64,000 nucleotides of DNA from an uncultured Bacteroides sp. (GCF_958445495.1 NZ_CAUCSQ010000001.1:62001-126000), one strand, 5' to 3'. Shown: positions 1-9,374, counted from the first letter of the stretch. Numbers and translations: made by a program. The notes: generated from the sequence alone by a model not told the origin.

Positions 1-1
1 C

Positions 2-2923
2 AACCTGCCCGGCAGCCTTTCGCATGACAATGTGAAGGCGCTTTATTACGACCCGCTACGCGAGATTATCTGGATAGGGACTCACTTGGGCGGGCTCAAT
101 AAAATGGATCTGAAAACGAAAACATTCACCCACTATCTCCACAACGAGAATGACCCCGAATCGCTTCCTTCCAACATCATCAGAGATATCATCCCTTATA
201 AAAAGCAATTGCTCATAGCCAGCCACGCAGGTGTCTGCATATTCAACCCGGAGACCGGCAAAGTCAAACGCCTGTTCCAAACTCCGCCTTACAAGATAAC
301 AGACGCCAAAGGACTTTTTATCGACCACCGCGGAACCCTGTGGATTTGCGGAGACGGCAACGGCGTATATTCTTACCGGTTCGACAGCGGGGAAATCACC
401 AATTACAAATACAACCATGCATCGGAACACGGATTGAGCAGCAACAGCATCAACCGGATTTATGAAGACAGCCAGCACAGGCTATGGCTGTGCAGCAATG
501 AAAGCGGCATAGACCTCTACCGGTATGACACTGACGATTTCCTGAACTTTGACGAAGCCAGGAACGAGCTGGCCAGCGACTGCGTGTATGACGTATGCGA
601 GTTGTCGCCCGGCAGACTTCTCTTTACTACGGATGTCGGCTTCTCCATCCTGGATTGCTCCACGCAGAAATTCAAAAACTACGACCGCAAAAACGGGGTT
701 CCCCTTCTGGCTGTCAACGAACGTTCCTTATATAAATCCAAGCAAGGGGAAATCTTCATCGGAGGAATCGACGGAATGGTTTCCTTTAAAGAAAAAGACA
801 TCAATTATACATCCGAAGATTATGCAATCTCCCCTTTCCGCCTCATTGTCAACGGCGGGGAAGTTACCGTAAACGATAATAGCGGCATTTTAAAAGAGGA
901 TTTAAGCGTGACAGACAGAATCGTCCTCAAATCCAGCCAATCCATGTTCAGCATAGAATATGCCGTATCAAACTACATATCGACCGCTAAGGACGAGATA
1001 GAATATTTCCTGGAGGGCTTCTCCAAGACATGGACCGCTACGCGGGGACAAAACACAATTACCTATACCAACCTGAATCCCGGAAAATATACCTTACTGG
1101 TGCGTATGAAAAACAACCGGCCACAAATCCCGGAAAGCCGGTTGGAAATTGTCATACTTCCTCCTTTTTACCGGAGTGTATGGGCTTACCTGTTTTATTT
1201 CATCCTTACGGGCGGCGTTCTCTATTTCCTGATTCGTACCTATAATAACCGTATCAAATTACAGGAGTCGCTGAAATATGAGCAGAAACGCACCGAAGAC
1301 ATCGAGCGGCTCAATCAGGCTAAACTACGTTTCTTTACCAACATATCACACGAATTCCGCACTCCGCTGACATTGATTATAGGCCAGATGGAAATGTTGC
1401 TGCAAGTTCCTTCATTCGCCCCAACTGTCTATAACAAGATATTAAGCGTTTACAAAAGCAGCCTGCAACTACGGGAACTGATTACCGAACTCCTCGATTT
1501 CCGCAAACAGGAACAGGGATATATGACAATCAAGGTCAATGAACACAACATCGTTGATTTTCTCTATGAAAACTATCTCCTTTTCCAGGAATACGCCATA
1601 CAACGGCAAATCACATTCAATTTCCATAAAACCAACGACTGCATCAATATATGGTATGACGCCAAGCAGTTGCAAAAAGTTATGAACAACTTGATTTCCA
1701 ATGCTTTCAAACACACCAAAGAAGGAGGAGAGATTTCGGTTTCCGTACGCAAGGGCAACCGGGAAGCAATCATAGAGGTGACTGACAGCGGAACAGGTAT
1801 TTCCCCGGAAGATATCGATAAAATATTCGACCGCTTTTACCAGGCCGACCAGATAGAATCCCTGTCTTATACAGGAACCGGCATAGGATTATCCTTGACT
1901 AAAGGCATTATCGAACTGCATCATGGTACTATCGACGTGTATAGCGAACCCGGAGAGGGAACAACATTCTGCGTCCATCTCAAAACCGGCAATGCGCATT
2001 TCACTCCCGAACAACTCGACAAACGGCAGGAAGAGGCACAACTGGACTTGGAAAACGTCACACATTTTCAAGAGATGCGACAACAGTCGTTGCTCGACCA
2101 GGAAATCATGAACGACAGAACGGTCGAGAAAAGCAAGGAGGCCCGGATACTCATCGTAGAGGACAACGGCTCTCTCCGCGAAATGCTTGTCAGGATATTC
2201 GAAACGTTTTATATCGTCAGCACCGCTTCCGACGGGCGCGAAGGATGGGAAAAGGTACAATCCGAACATCCCAATATCGTACTAAGTGACATCGTCATGC
2301 CTGAAATGTCGGGAACGGAGTTATGCAAATTGATAAAAGAAAATATAGAGACTTGCCATATTCCCGTAGTGCTGCTTACGGCACGCACCGCAATCGAACA
2401 CAATCTGGAAGGACTCCGCCTGGGAGCTGATGATTATATCACCAAGCCGTTCAATGTCAATATCCTGCTTTCCCGTTGCAACAACCTGGTGAACAACCGC
2501 ATCTTGCTGCAAGAGAAGTTCAGCAAACAGCCGCAGGCCACCCACCAGATATTAGCAACCAATCCATTGGACAAGGAGTTAGTCGATAAAGCGATGAGAG
2601 TTATCGAGAAACATATCGATAATGTGGAATTCAATGTAGATATACTGGCGCATGAGACAGGCATCGCCCGCACCAAGCTGTTCACCAAATTAAAAGCCAT
2701 TACCGGACAGACACCTTACGAGTTTATTCTGACCGTCAGGCTGAAACGCGCCGCCATCATGCTCAAAGAGAATCCGGAGTTCAACATCTCGGAAATTTCC
2801 GACCGGCTCGGATTTTCATCTCCCCGGCAATTCAGCAAATGCTTCAAAGAGAAATACCACGTAGTGCCGCAGATATACAGGAAAGGAGAAAGCATGAACG
2901 ACGAAGTGGAAAAAATAGAATAA
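2..2923 (+). CDS. Hybrid two-component system sensor/regulator (HTCS), 5' end outside window
   Basis: A single-chain sensor kinase and transcription factor of the kind that controls glycan-use genes in Bacteroides. The frame is open from base 2, so the start lies upstream; the GTG at 32 is internal. In order I see: Reg_prop beta-propeller repeats to about base 830 (for example GTHLGGLNKMD), a Y_Y_Y domain at about 950-1130, one membrane segment at about 1175-1245, HisKA with NISHEFRTPL (His codon 1349-1351), HATPase with NLISNAFKHT, a receiver with the phospho-Asp codon at 2288-2290 (SDIVMPEMSG), and an AraC-type HTH at the C-terminus. The family's propeller normally binds an oligosaccharide in the periplasm. 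The glycosidase gene 115 bp downstream is a plausible target. Function is certain at family level; the ligand is unknown. Confidence 0.95.
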   Translation, partial: NLPGSLSHDNVKALYYDPLREIIWIGTHLGGLNKMDLKTKTFTHYLHNENDPESLPSNIIRDIIPYKKQLLIASHAGVCIFNPETGKVKRLFQTPPYKITDAKGLFIDHRGTLWICGDGNGVYSYRFDSGEITNYKYNHASEHGLSSNSINRIYEDSQHRLWLCSNESGIDLYRYDTDDFLNFDEARNELASDCVYDVCELSPGRLLFTTDVGFSILDCSTQKFKNYDRKNGVPLLAVNERSLYKSKQGEIFIGGIDGMVSFKEKDINYTSEDYAISPFRLIVNGGEVTVNDNSGILKEDLSVTDRIVLKSSQSMFSIEYAVSNYISTAKDEIEYFLEGFSKTWTATRGQNTITYTNLNPGKYTLLVRMKNNRPQIPESRLEIVILPPFYRSVWAYLFYFILTGGVLYFLIRTYNNRIKLQESLKYEQKRTEDIERLNQAKLRFFTNISHEFRTPLTLIIGQMEMLLQVPSFAPTVYNKILSVYKSSLQLRELITELLDFRKQEQGYMTIKVNEHNIVDFLYENYLLFQEYAIQRQITFNFHKTNDCINIWYDAKQLQKVMNNLISNAFKHTKEGGEISVSVRKGNREAIIEVTDSGTGISPEDIDKIFDRFYQADQIESLSYTGTGIGLSLTKGIIELHHGTIDVYSEPGEGTTFCVHLKTGNAHFTPEQLDKRQEEAQLDLENVTHFQEMRQQSLLDQEIMNDRTVEKSKEARILIVEDNGSLREMLVRIFETFYIVSTASDGREGWEKVQSEHPNIVLSDIVMPEMSGTELCKLIKENIETCHIPVVLLTARTAIEHNLEGLRLGADDYITKPFNVNILLSRCNNLVNNRILLQEKFSKQPQATHQILATNPLDKELVDKAMRVIEKHIDNVEFNVDILAHETGIARTKLFTKLKAITGQTPYEFILTVRLKRAAIMLKENPEFNISEISDRLGFSSPRQFSKCFKEKYHVVPQIYRKGESMNDEVEKIE

Positions 2924-3038
2924 AATGTATGCAGAAAGTATCATTCATGTACGCATAATACACTGTATTCCGATAAAAACAATCGTTATTTGCAAACGAA
3001 AACAGATATAGGTCATTCATTAGTAAAAAAGAAAAGCC

Positions 3039-4187
3039 ATGAAAAAGATTTTTTTACACGTTCTTTGTTGCCTTACAGTTGTCACCTTACCGGTATGTAC
3101 GGTCTTTTCACAAAAGATAGATAATCTGACAGAACTCAAACGGCAATCGAAAAACGAATTGTTCCACCGGTTGGAGAAGGCTCCGCGTACCCCCGCTTTC
3201 GAATCCGAAGGATATTGGGTATGGGGAAGTTCCGTCGTGAAAGGAGACGACGGCAAATATCACATGTTTGTCTCCCGTTTTCCCAAATCACTTCCTTTTC
3301 ATCCGGGATGGATGATAGCTTCGGAAATTGTGCATGCCGTATCCGGCAATCCGGCAGGGCCTTACCGATTCAGCGACGTGGCTCTTCCGGCACGTGGCGC
3401 ACAATATTGGGACGGCCGTTCCACCCACAACCCGCGCATAATGAAGTACAAGGGCAAATATTATCTTATTTACATGGGCTCTACCCATCCTTTCACGGAA
3501 CCGGCATACGACAAACTGACTTTGAGCAGCCCGTGGTGTATCGTAGGCCGTTCCAACAAACGAATCGGACTAGCCGTATCCGACAGTCCTTACGGCCCGT
3601 GGAAACGTTTCGACGAGCCGATATTAAAAACAAAGCCTAATACTTTTTACAGTTTCCTGACTTCCAACCCGTCTCCCGTTCTTCAGGAGGACGGCTCGGT
3701 GATGATGATTTTCAAAGGACGCGCACATACCCGGAACGGGGAATACTCAAACATGTCGTTGGGTGTCGCTTACGCTCCTTCTATCGAAGGGCCTTACACC
3801 GTGCTCAACAACGACCGCCCCATCTTTCAGGTGGACGGGCAAGGAGAAGCGGAAGACCCGTTTCTATGGAAAGACAAAAGGGGATTCCACATCATATTTA
3901 AAGACCATGTAGCCAAATTCACCGGCGAAAGAGGCGGCGGCGTTCTGGCGCATTCCCAAGACGGCATCCACTGGACTGTCGACAAAGACCCCAAAGCCTA
4001 TTCACTGACGATAGAATGGGAAGACGGGAAGATAGAAAAACAAGGACAACTGGAACGCCCGTTCCTTTTATTTGACGAGAACGGGAAAATGACACATGCT
4101 TTCTTTGCGACAATGGACGGGCCCGGCGGATTTGAAAACGCAGGCAAATCATGGAATATGGTAATTCCCATAAAACAGGCTGAGTAA
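3039..4187 (+). CDS. Secreted five-bladed beta-propeller glycoside hydrolase (GH43/GH117-like)
   Basis: 382 residues with a signal peptide of about 24 residues (hydrophobic stretch ending VFSQ). The rest has the repeated blade pattern of the GH43/GH32/GH117 superfamily: GKYHMFVSRFP, THNPRIMKYKGKYYLIYMG, SPYGPWKRF, GEAEDPFLWKDKRGFHIIF and QLERPFLLFDENG. Such proteins are often annotated as sucrase or GH43-like in Bacteroides; I cannot name the substrate. The acidic residues in the EDPF and ERPF turns are candidates for the active site. It lies directly behind the hybrid sensor and there is no susC/susD pair nearby, so it is either a stand-alone enzyme or the edge of a locus outside the window. 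Confidence 0.75.
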   Translation: MKKIFLHVLCCLTVVTLPVCTVFSQKIDNLTELKRQSKNELFHRLEKAPRTPAFESEGYWVWGSSVVKGDDGKYHMFVSRFPKSLPFHPGWMIASEIVHAVSGNPAGPYRFSDVALPARGAQYWDGRSTHNPRIMKYKGKYYLIYMGSTHPFTEPAYDKLTLSSPWCIVGRSNKRIGLAVSDSPYGPWKRFDEPILKTKPNTFYSFLTSNPSPVLQEDGSVMMIFKGRAHTRNGEYSNMSLGVAYAPSIEGPYTVLNNDRPIFQVDGQGEAEDPFLWKDKRGFHIIFKDHVAKFTGERGGGVLAHSQDGIHWTVDKDPKAYSLTIEWEDGKIEKQGQLERPFLLFDENGKMTHAFFATMDGPGGFENAGKSWNMVIPIKQAE

Positions 4188-4200
4188 TTCACTGTATCTG

Positions 4201-4231
4201 CCCTATTGGGGGACATTTCATCCCAATAGGG
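4201..4231. terminator. Hairpin between convergent genes (possible bidirectional terminator)
   Basis: Perfect 10-bp inverted repeat CCCTATTGGG/CCCAATAGGG with an 11-nt loop, between the plus-strand glycosidase (stop 4187) and the minus-strand phosphatase, whose stop codon (4218-4220) lies inside the loop region. Neither side is followed by a strong T run, so termination is inferred from position and stem only. Confidence 0.4.
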
Positions 4232-5057
4232 TATCTTCCCAATTACCGCCATGCCTCTCCACCACTGTTTTATAACCTGCTTTTTTCAACGTATCCAGCG
4301 CTTCGGGACGTCCGCTGTTGATTCGTTCGGGATAGTGCGCATCGCTATTCACCTGCACCCGGATGCCTAACTCTTTCAAGAAGGAGAAATATCGCTCATT
4401 GGGGTAGAACGTGCCCAGTTCATGATAGGCTTTGGTATTAATCTCGACAATATACCCGCGTCCGGCAATCGCCTCGAAATACTCACGGACCAACGTATCG
4501 TACCAGGTTTCGTCAAGCAGTCCGGGACGGTAACGGGAAGCGTTATAATGCATCTTGTCCGCATGCCCGACAATATCAAACCCTCCCAGCTCTACCATCC
4601 GAAGTAAATTCCCGTAATAAAGACGAACGACGTAATCCAGGTCGCCGTCAAAATGCTTATCCACCAATTGACGGAAAATATCCGCCGGTGTGTCAATATC
4701 GACAATCGTCCCCGCCGGCGAATACAACATGTGCACGGAGCCGATGCGGTAGTCAAGAGGCAATTCCTGAAAACGGGATGAAGACGGGTTGTTGTCCGCA
4801 TCCAGGTAATCAATTTCAAGGCCGACGGCGAGTTCTATCCTGTCTGCATATTTTTCTTTCAGGCGGGAGAACTCGGAAAGATAATCATCCATCCGGTCCC
4901 ACTCCATCGTCCACGCAGTAGAGAAAGGCAACGGGGCATGGGAAGAAATGCCATAAGACGTGAAGCCTTCGCTAATTGCGAAACGAATAAAATCTTCCAT
5001 ATTGGCACGCCCGTCACAATACAGGCAATGGCTATGATAATTGGTCTGGTTTGTCAT
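4218..5057 (-). CDS. PHP-domain phosphatase of the HisJ histidinol-phosphatase family
   Basis: 279 residues. The N-terminal YHSHCLYCDG supplies the metal-binding HxH of PHP phosphoesterases (H8, H10), and the C-terminal NSDAHYPERINSG supplies the late Asp/His ligands. Further PHP features are GLEIDYL and DIVGHADKM. The family (HisJ, HisK) hydrolyses L-histidinol phosphate in histidine synthesis, but no other his gene is present in the window, so the substrate is not proven. It lies 153 bp downstream of the ABC-F gene on the same strand, separated by the 22-bp palindrome array. Confidence 0.8.
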   Translation of the reverse strand: MTNQTNYHSHCLYCDGRANMEDFIRFAISEGFTSYGISSHAPLPFSTAWTMEWDRMDDYLSEFSRLKEKYADRIELAVGLEIDYLDADNNPSSSRFQELPLDYRIGSVHMLYSPAGTIVDIDTPADIFRQLVDKHFDGDLDYVVRLYYGNLLRMVELGGFDIVGHADKMHYNASRYRPGLLDETWYDTLVREYFEAIAGRGYIVEINTKAYHELGTFYPNERYFSFLKELGIRVQVNSDAHYPERINSGRPEALDTLKKAGYKTVVERHGGNWEDTLLG

Positions 5058-5123
5058 ACAGTTTAATGTTATCAGGTTCTTTCATAATAGCGCCGGATGA
5101 TCCCAATGCCACAATCCGGATTC

Positions 5124-5211
5124 GTGCCATCGAAGTGGCACGGTTATGCCATCGCATTGGCACTCCGATGCCACCGCGGTGGCACAGTCATGCCAACAAA
5201 GCGGCACGACT
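5124..5211. repeat. Tandem array of four 22-bp palindromic units
   Basis: Four consecutive units start at 5124, 5146, 5168 and 5190. Each is (G/A)TGCCA, six variable bases, (T/C)GGCAC, then four variable bases. The arms are conserved while the 6-nt centres (TCGAAG, TCGCAT, CCGCGG, ACAAAG) and 4-nt spacers (GGTT, TCCG, AGTC, GACT) differ. A degenerate half-unit ATGCCA precedes at 5106. The last unit touches the ABC-F stop codon (5211-5213), so the array sits in the transcript between the ABC-F and phosphatase genes. Each unit can form a small hairpin. Function unknown. Confidence 0.85.
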
Positions 5212-7079
5212 CAGTTTTCTATCTCACTCAGTTCCAACCAGCGCATTGTTTTCTCGTCAATCAGGTCGTTCACTACCGGCAAGCGCTTAGACTTCTCCGT
5301 CAGCTCGTCTATGGAAAGCGTTCCACTGCAAAGCTGTTCTTCAATCTGTGCTTTCTCGGCTTCCAGTCCGGCAATCTCTTTCTCCAATTGCTCGAATTCA
5401 CGCCTTTCCTTGAAACTCATTTTCCGCTTATCATTCAGACGGACACGGGCTGTTTTCTCTTCCTGCGTCTTTTCCGCCTCTTTCTCCTTTTGCGTTTTCG
5501 CTTCTTTCCAGTTCCGGTAATCCGTATAATTGCCGGGGAAGTCGCGGATGTCTCCCTGCCCGTTGAATACCATCAGATGGTCTACCACTTTATCCATAAA
5601 GTAGCGGTCGTGGGAAACGACGATGACGCATCCCTTGAAATTCCGGAGATACTCTTCCAATACATTCAGGGTGATGATATCCAAATCGTTGGTGGGTTCG
5701 TCAAGCACCAGGAAATTCGGATTACGCATCAGAACCGTACAAAGGTACAGACGGCGGCGTTCGCCTCCGCTCAGTTTGTAAACGTAACTGTGCTGGGTTT
5801 CAGGAGTAAACAGGAAATGTTGCAGGAACTGGGAAGCTGTCAGCTTCTTTCCATTGCCCAGTTCAATCACTTCGGCGATATCCTGCACCACGTCAATCAC
5901 TTTCATTTGCTCGTCAAATTGAAGGCCGTCCTGGGAATAGTAACCGAAACGGACTGTCTCGCCGACATCTACCGTACCGCTGTCCGGTTGTATCTGCCCC
6001 ATCAATATCTTGATGAATGTAGATTTCCCCGTTCCGTTGTTTCCCACAATCCCCATTTTCTCATAACGGGAAAAGATATAGGAAAAATCATCCAGAATCT
6101 TCAAGTCTCCGAAGCTTTTATAGAGATGTTCTGCTTCGAATATCTTGCTGCCGATATAGGAGGCTTTTACTTCCAGTTTCACATTATCATTCCGGATACG
6201 CTGCTTGGCTACTTTCTCCAATTCATAAAAGGCATCTTCCCGGTAACGGGCTTTATGCCCGCGCGCCTGCGGCATCCGGCGCATCCAGTCAAGCTCAGTG
6301 CGATAGAGGTTGTTGGCGCGTTCTATTTCCACGCTTTTCGCGTCAATCCGCTCCTGGCGTTTTTCAAGGTAATAGCTGTAATTGCCTTTGTACTGATAGA
6401 GCTGCCGGTTGTCTATTTCTATGATTTCCGAACACACACGGTCAAGGAAGTAACGGTCATGCGTCACCATCAGCAGGCTGAGGTTTGTACGCCGAAGGTA
6501 ATCTTCGAGCCATTCGGTCATATCCAAATCAAGGTGGTTGGTAGGCTCGTCGAGTATCAGCAAATCCGGTTCGGTAATCAGGGCGTTAGCCAAAGCGACC
6601 CGTTTCAACTGTCCGCCGGAAAGGTGTTTCACCTTCTGGTCGAAGTTACGGATTTTGAGCTGTGAAAGAATCTGCTTGGCTTTCTGCTCGTATTCCCATG
6701 CTTTTTCCCGGTCCATACGCTCCAAAAGCTCGTCCAGCCCCGGATGGCCTTCGGTTTCCATACAACGTTCATATTCCTTTATCAGCTCTACGATGCTGTT
6801 GCCATGATGGAAGCAGGCTTCAAGAACAGTCAATTCTTCCGGATATTGCGGGTCTTGTTCCAGGTAATCGACGCGAAGGTCACGGCGGAAGGCTATGCTC
6901 CCGCTCTCATACCCCTCTTTGCCTGCGATGATATTCAGCAAGGTGGTTTTCCCGCTGCCGTTCTTAGCGATTAAACCCACACGCTGCCCTTCGGCGATAC
7001 CGAAGGATATATTTTCAAAAAGGACCAAATCGCCGAAGGATTTGGTCAGGTTGTCTACTTGTAAATAAGGTGCTGCCAC
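5211..7079 (-). CDS. ABC-F family ATPase, Uup-like
   Basis: 622 residues, two ATP-binding cassettes and no membrane segment. NBD1: Walker A KNGSGKTTLL, signature LSGGQLKRVAL, Walker B LLILDEPTNHLD. NBD2: GNNGTGKSTF, LSGGERRRLYL, LVLDEPTNDLD. A charged linker joins the domains and a coiled coil of about 70 residues ends the protein, which is the Uup/TupB arrangement. ABC-F proteins act on ribosomes or on nucleic-acid structures; Uup is linked to transposon precise excision and ribosome function in E. coli. The start is MAAPYLQVDNL, 27 nt after the preceding DUF3805/3806 gene, so the two are probably co-transcribed. No sign of a drug-resistance leader here. Confidence 0.9.
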   Translation of the reverse strand: MAAPYLQVDNLTKSFGDLVLFENISFGIAEGQRVGLIAKNGSGKTTLLNIIAGKEGYESGSIAFRRDLRVDYLEQDPQYPEELTVLEACFHHGNSIVELIKEYERCMETEGHPGLDELLERMDREKAWEYEQKAKQILSQLKIRNFDQKVKHLSGGQLKRVALANALITEPDLLILDEPTNHLDLDMTEWLEDYLRRTNLSLLMVTHDRYFLDRVCSEIIEIDNRQLYQYKGNYSYYLEKRQERIDAKSVEIERANNLYRTELDWMRRMPQARGHKARYREDAFYELEKVAKQRIRNDNVKLEVKASYIGSKIFEAEHLYKSFGDLKILDDFSYIFSRYEKMGIVGNNGTGKSTFIKILMGQIQPDSGTVDVGETVRFGYYSQDGLQFDEQMKVIDVVQDIAEVIELGNGKKLTASQFLQHFLFTPETQHSYVYKLSGGERRRLYLCTVLMRNPNFLVLDEPTNDLDIITLNVLEEYLRNFKGCVIVVSHDRYFMDKVVDHLMVFNGQGDIRDFPGNYTDYRNWKEAKTQKEKEAEKTQEEKTARVRLNDKRKMSFKERREFEQLEKEIAGLEAEKAQIEEQLCSGTLSIDELTEKSKRLPVVNDLIDEKTMRWLELSEIEN

Positions 7080-7106
7080 AGAATCTAGCGATTTATCGGT
7101 TGACAG

Positions 7107-7913
7107 TTATAAACTGGTAACCAATGATTTATATTCTTCAATTATATTACAGGATTGCCCGGCCTTTTGTTTGCTCCAGACGATTTTCATCGGGTCTATG
7201 ACACGGTCTTTGTATTGGAGGACGGGGGCTTCGCGGTTACCGTCAATCAAGGTTTTCCACTCCATGCCTTCCACTTCATTGGTAAGTATCACGCATACCG
7301 TTATGCCGATTGCCAGCCACTCTTCTTTTTTCTTCCTGCCAATCTTGCCGCTGTCAACCACTTGTTGAAGTTTCTCCAAATCATCTTCTGTTCCCTGGAA
7401 GTCTTTTTTCAGCTCCCGTTTTACAGTGGACACCGCCCATTCATACCCTTCATTGACCTGATAAATCTCGGAAAGACGAATCGGAATGAGTTCCGCCGGA
7501 TATTTCTCTCCTTCCTTACGCACCTCCAACGTGGCGATTATCTCTTCCGCCTCTTTCGTGCTGCCTCCTTTGGGTACGGTAAACGAACATTCGAAAGCGA
7601 CATCGGCAATGCCTGCAACCCACACATGGGAAGTGTAATAGGTCCCGTCTTCCTGAAACATTTCTTTACTGTAGGCACAGTCTAACGTGCCGACTTTTAC
7701 CGGCGAAGCCGAATCGTTTTCCTTCAATTCCCGGCGCACGGTATCTTTGCCGTAAGCGGCGTCTCCCTTAAATGCGGATATACGAAAATTTCCCGTCCAT
7801 ACATCGGGGTTATAGAAAAGAAAAGAACCTTCGCCGTCTTCGAACTCATTCCAGTCTGACGGATAATTCATGGAAAACCATGCTCCGGGAGAGATAAACT
7901 TCTTGCCTTGCAT
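7107..7913 (-). CDS. DUF3805/DUF3806 domain protein
   Basis: 268 residues from the ATG at 7913. A longer frame with TTG at 7943 exists, but that codon lies inside a -7 promoter element, so I chose 7913. The N-terminal half (FISPGAWFSMNYPSDWNEF) resembles DUF3805 and the C-terminal half (LGVAIG-like region, EWLAIGITVCVILTNEVEG) resembles DUF3806; this pairing is common in gut Bacteroides. No signal peptide or membrane segment is seen. The biochemical role is unknown. It is followed 27 nt later by the ABC-F gene and preceded by the transglutaminase-like gene, all on the minus strand. Confidence 0.65.
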   Translation of the reverse strand: MQGKKFISPGAWFSMNYPSDWNEFEDGEGSFLFYNPDVWTGNFRISAFKGDAAYGKDTVRRELKENDSASPVKVGTLDCAYSKEMFQEDGTYYTSHVWVAGIADVAFECSFTVPKGGSTKEAEEIIATLEVRKEGEKYPAELIPIRLSEIYQVNEGYEWAVSTVKRELKKDFQGTEDDLEKLQQVVDSGKIGRKKKEEWLAIGITVCVILTNEVEGMEWKTLIDGNREAPVLQYKDRVIDPMKIVWSKQKAGQSCNIIEEYKSLVTSL

Positions 7914-7940
7914 CCTTTTTTCATTAAAATGATTACCGGA

Positions 7941-7948
7941 CAAAAATA
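7941..7948 (-). promoter_or_regulatory. -7 element for the DUF3805/3806 gene
   Basis: TATTTTTG on the minus strand matches the Bacteroides -7 consensus TAnnTTTG. It lies 28 nt upstream of the chosen ATG (7913). No clear -33 TTTG is seen at the usual spacing, so the match is partial. Confidence 0.4.
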
Positions 7949-7993
7949 CAAATTAATTTTGAATTACGGATTTCGACGGATGAATAAGAGCTG

Positions 7994-9187
7994 TCATTTC
8001 CCGATAGGTTGTATTTTCCTCCGCACTTCTCTGGATATTTCCAGAAACATATAGTTCAATCTCCCGGAATGGATGCCTTCCTTATTTTCTTCATATTTCT
8101 TATTGGCATACTGCTTGGATTTCTCAAAAGTGAGCAATGACATTTCATTCTGCGACTTGCCTGCCATCGTGGAGTCCAACTGTTCGTCCGGGAAAAAATC
8201 ATCCAGATTGACATCGCCAATCATGGTTGTTTCGAGAAAGTTCTTGTTTTTATGGGAATGGTCTGTATAATATCCTACGAACATGTGTCCCGGCGTACGC
8301 ACCAGGATAGGTTCGATATTGATGGCACGGAGCAGGGATGCCAGCAGCACGCTGCCGTCTACGCAATTGATTTGCGAAGAATCCAGCGCATCGTCAAACG
8401 TACGGACACGCTGTGAGAAAACGACATTGCTCGAAAGGCTGGTATTGGAAACGGAACTATAACGGAACTTACGTTTCTGCAATGCGTTCCAAAGGGCATA
8501 TACCTGCCTGTCTACCGCACCTTCCGCCTTACTCTGATACCCTAGAAAACGGTTTACGATGCGCGTGTCCAGCGCTTCACGGAGCAACCGGTCAATCATC
8601 GGATTCTCTTCATTCACATAGGCGGCAAAAAAGATGCTGGTATCATGGAATTTCGTCCCGTTCGCCACGTATCCCAGCAGGCATTCGTTAATGCTACGCA
8701 CAGAAAAAGTGCGGACCCGCTGCCCCGCGTCTTCCCCGTTCATCTCTATTTTCACCGCTACGCTAACGGGTTCGGCCTGCACGTTATTTTTCAACGCTTC
8801 ATAGTTCCAGATGATATCAGGATAGACCGTGTAGGTCGTCCGCGGTTTGTTCAACACGAATTCCGAGATGGAACGGGAAAAGAAAGGCGTTTCCGCCACT
8901 TCAATGCGCACACGGCTGTAGGCTGTCTTTGACTTGACCCGGACGGCAATACAGGATTTCGGATTTCCCAGGTACATGGAGTCCGAGGGGACGATTACTT
9001 GCGCATCGGTAGTAGCCACCGACAATATGGCCGAGGGAAAGATGTTCCCTCCCAAATCATCCGTAATTTCAAAACCTGCGCTTAAAGAGGCGTATTTGAA
9101 AACGGATATCCCTCCTATCAAAAGGAAAAAGACGATGAATGCCCCTATCACTTCACGTCTGCGGTATTTCAAATCAAACTTTATCAT
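7994..9187 (-). CDS. Membrane-anchored protein with a transglutaminase-like domain
   Basis: 397 residues. A short basic N-terminus is followed by one membrane segment (VIGAFIVFFLLIGGISVF, residues 14-31); the rest is predicted to lie outside the membrane. The C-terminal third contains INCVDGSVLLASLLRAINIEP, then TPGHMFVGYY about 25 residues on, the Cys and His of a transglutaminase-like fold, with an acidic residue in the following FLETTMIGDV. The middle region is beta-rich and I do not recognise it. The substrate is unknown; the family contains proteases and cross-linking enzymes as well as inactive members. It is the first gene of the minus-strand run toward 4.2 kb. Confidence 0.6.
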   Translation of the reverse strand: MIKFDLKYRRREVIGAFIVFFLLIGGISVFKYASLSAGFEITDDLGGNIFPSAILSVATTDAQVIVPSDSMYLGNPKSCIAVRVKSKTAYSRVRIEVAETPFFSRSISEFVLNKPRTTYTVYPDIIWNYEALKNNVQAEPVSVAVKIEMNGEDAGQRVRTFSVRSINECLLGYVANGTKFHDTSIFFAAYVNEENPMIDRLLREALDTRIVNRFLGYQSKAEGAVDRQVYALWNALQKRKFRYSSVSNTSLSSNVVFSQRVRTFDDALDSSQINCVDGSVLLASLLRAINIEPILVRTPGHMFVGYYTDHSHKNKNFLETTMIGDVNLDDFFPDEQLDSTMAGKSQNEMSLLTFEKSKQYANKKYEENKEGIHSGRLNYMFLEISREVRRKIQPIGK

Positions 9188-9228
9188 CGTTTACAAACAA
9201 CTTTTTCATGTATAGTTCATTTCTCTAA

Positions 9229-9236
9229 CAAAGATA
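9229..9236 (-). promoter_or_regulatory. -7 element for the transglutaminase-like gene
   Basis: TATCTTTG on the minus strand, a perfect TAnnTTTG match, about 42 nt upstream of the ATG at 9187. A -33 box is not obvious at the usual spacing. Confidence 0.5.
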
Positions 9237-9342
9237 AGGATAAAAAACGAAAATAGAAGCGGATGCAAGAACAGACGCTCTTTTTCAAATGTAATATGAT
9301 TGTAATATTTGTTTCATTCACCCGTAACAAAGTCTCGCCATC

Positions 9343-9374
9343 TTTGTCCCGAAATAAAAAAAAGACTAACTTTG
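9343..9374 (+). promoter_or_regulatory. Bacteroides-type promoter of the response regulator gene
   Basis: -33 TTTG (9343-9346), a 20-bp spacer and -7 TAACTTTG (9367-9374), a full consensus match. It gives a leader of about 20 nt before the ATG at 9402 and supports that start over the more upstream in-frame codon at 9309. Confidence 0.7.

Noticed and set aside
5124..5211. Array considered as a CRISPR or a sigma-54 promoter cluster
   Set aside because: Units are 22 bp with 4-bp linkers, far too short for CRISPR spacers. TGGCAC followed by TGCCA resembles -24/-12 boxes, but the GG to GC distance is one base short.
5097..6665. Long open frame on the plus strand
   Set aside because: It is antisense to the ABC-F gene, whose motifs are all present on the minus strand; the plus frame has no recognisable domain and no start context.
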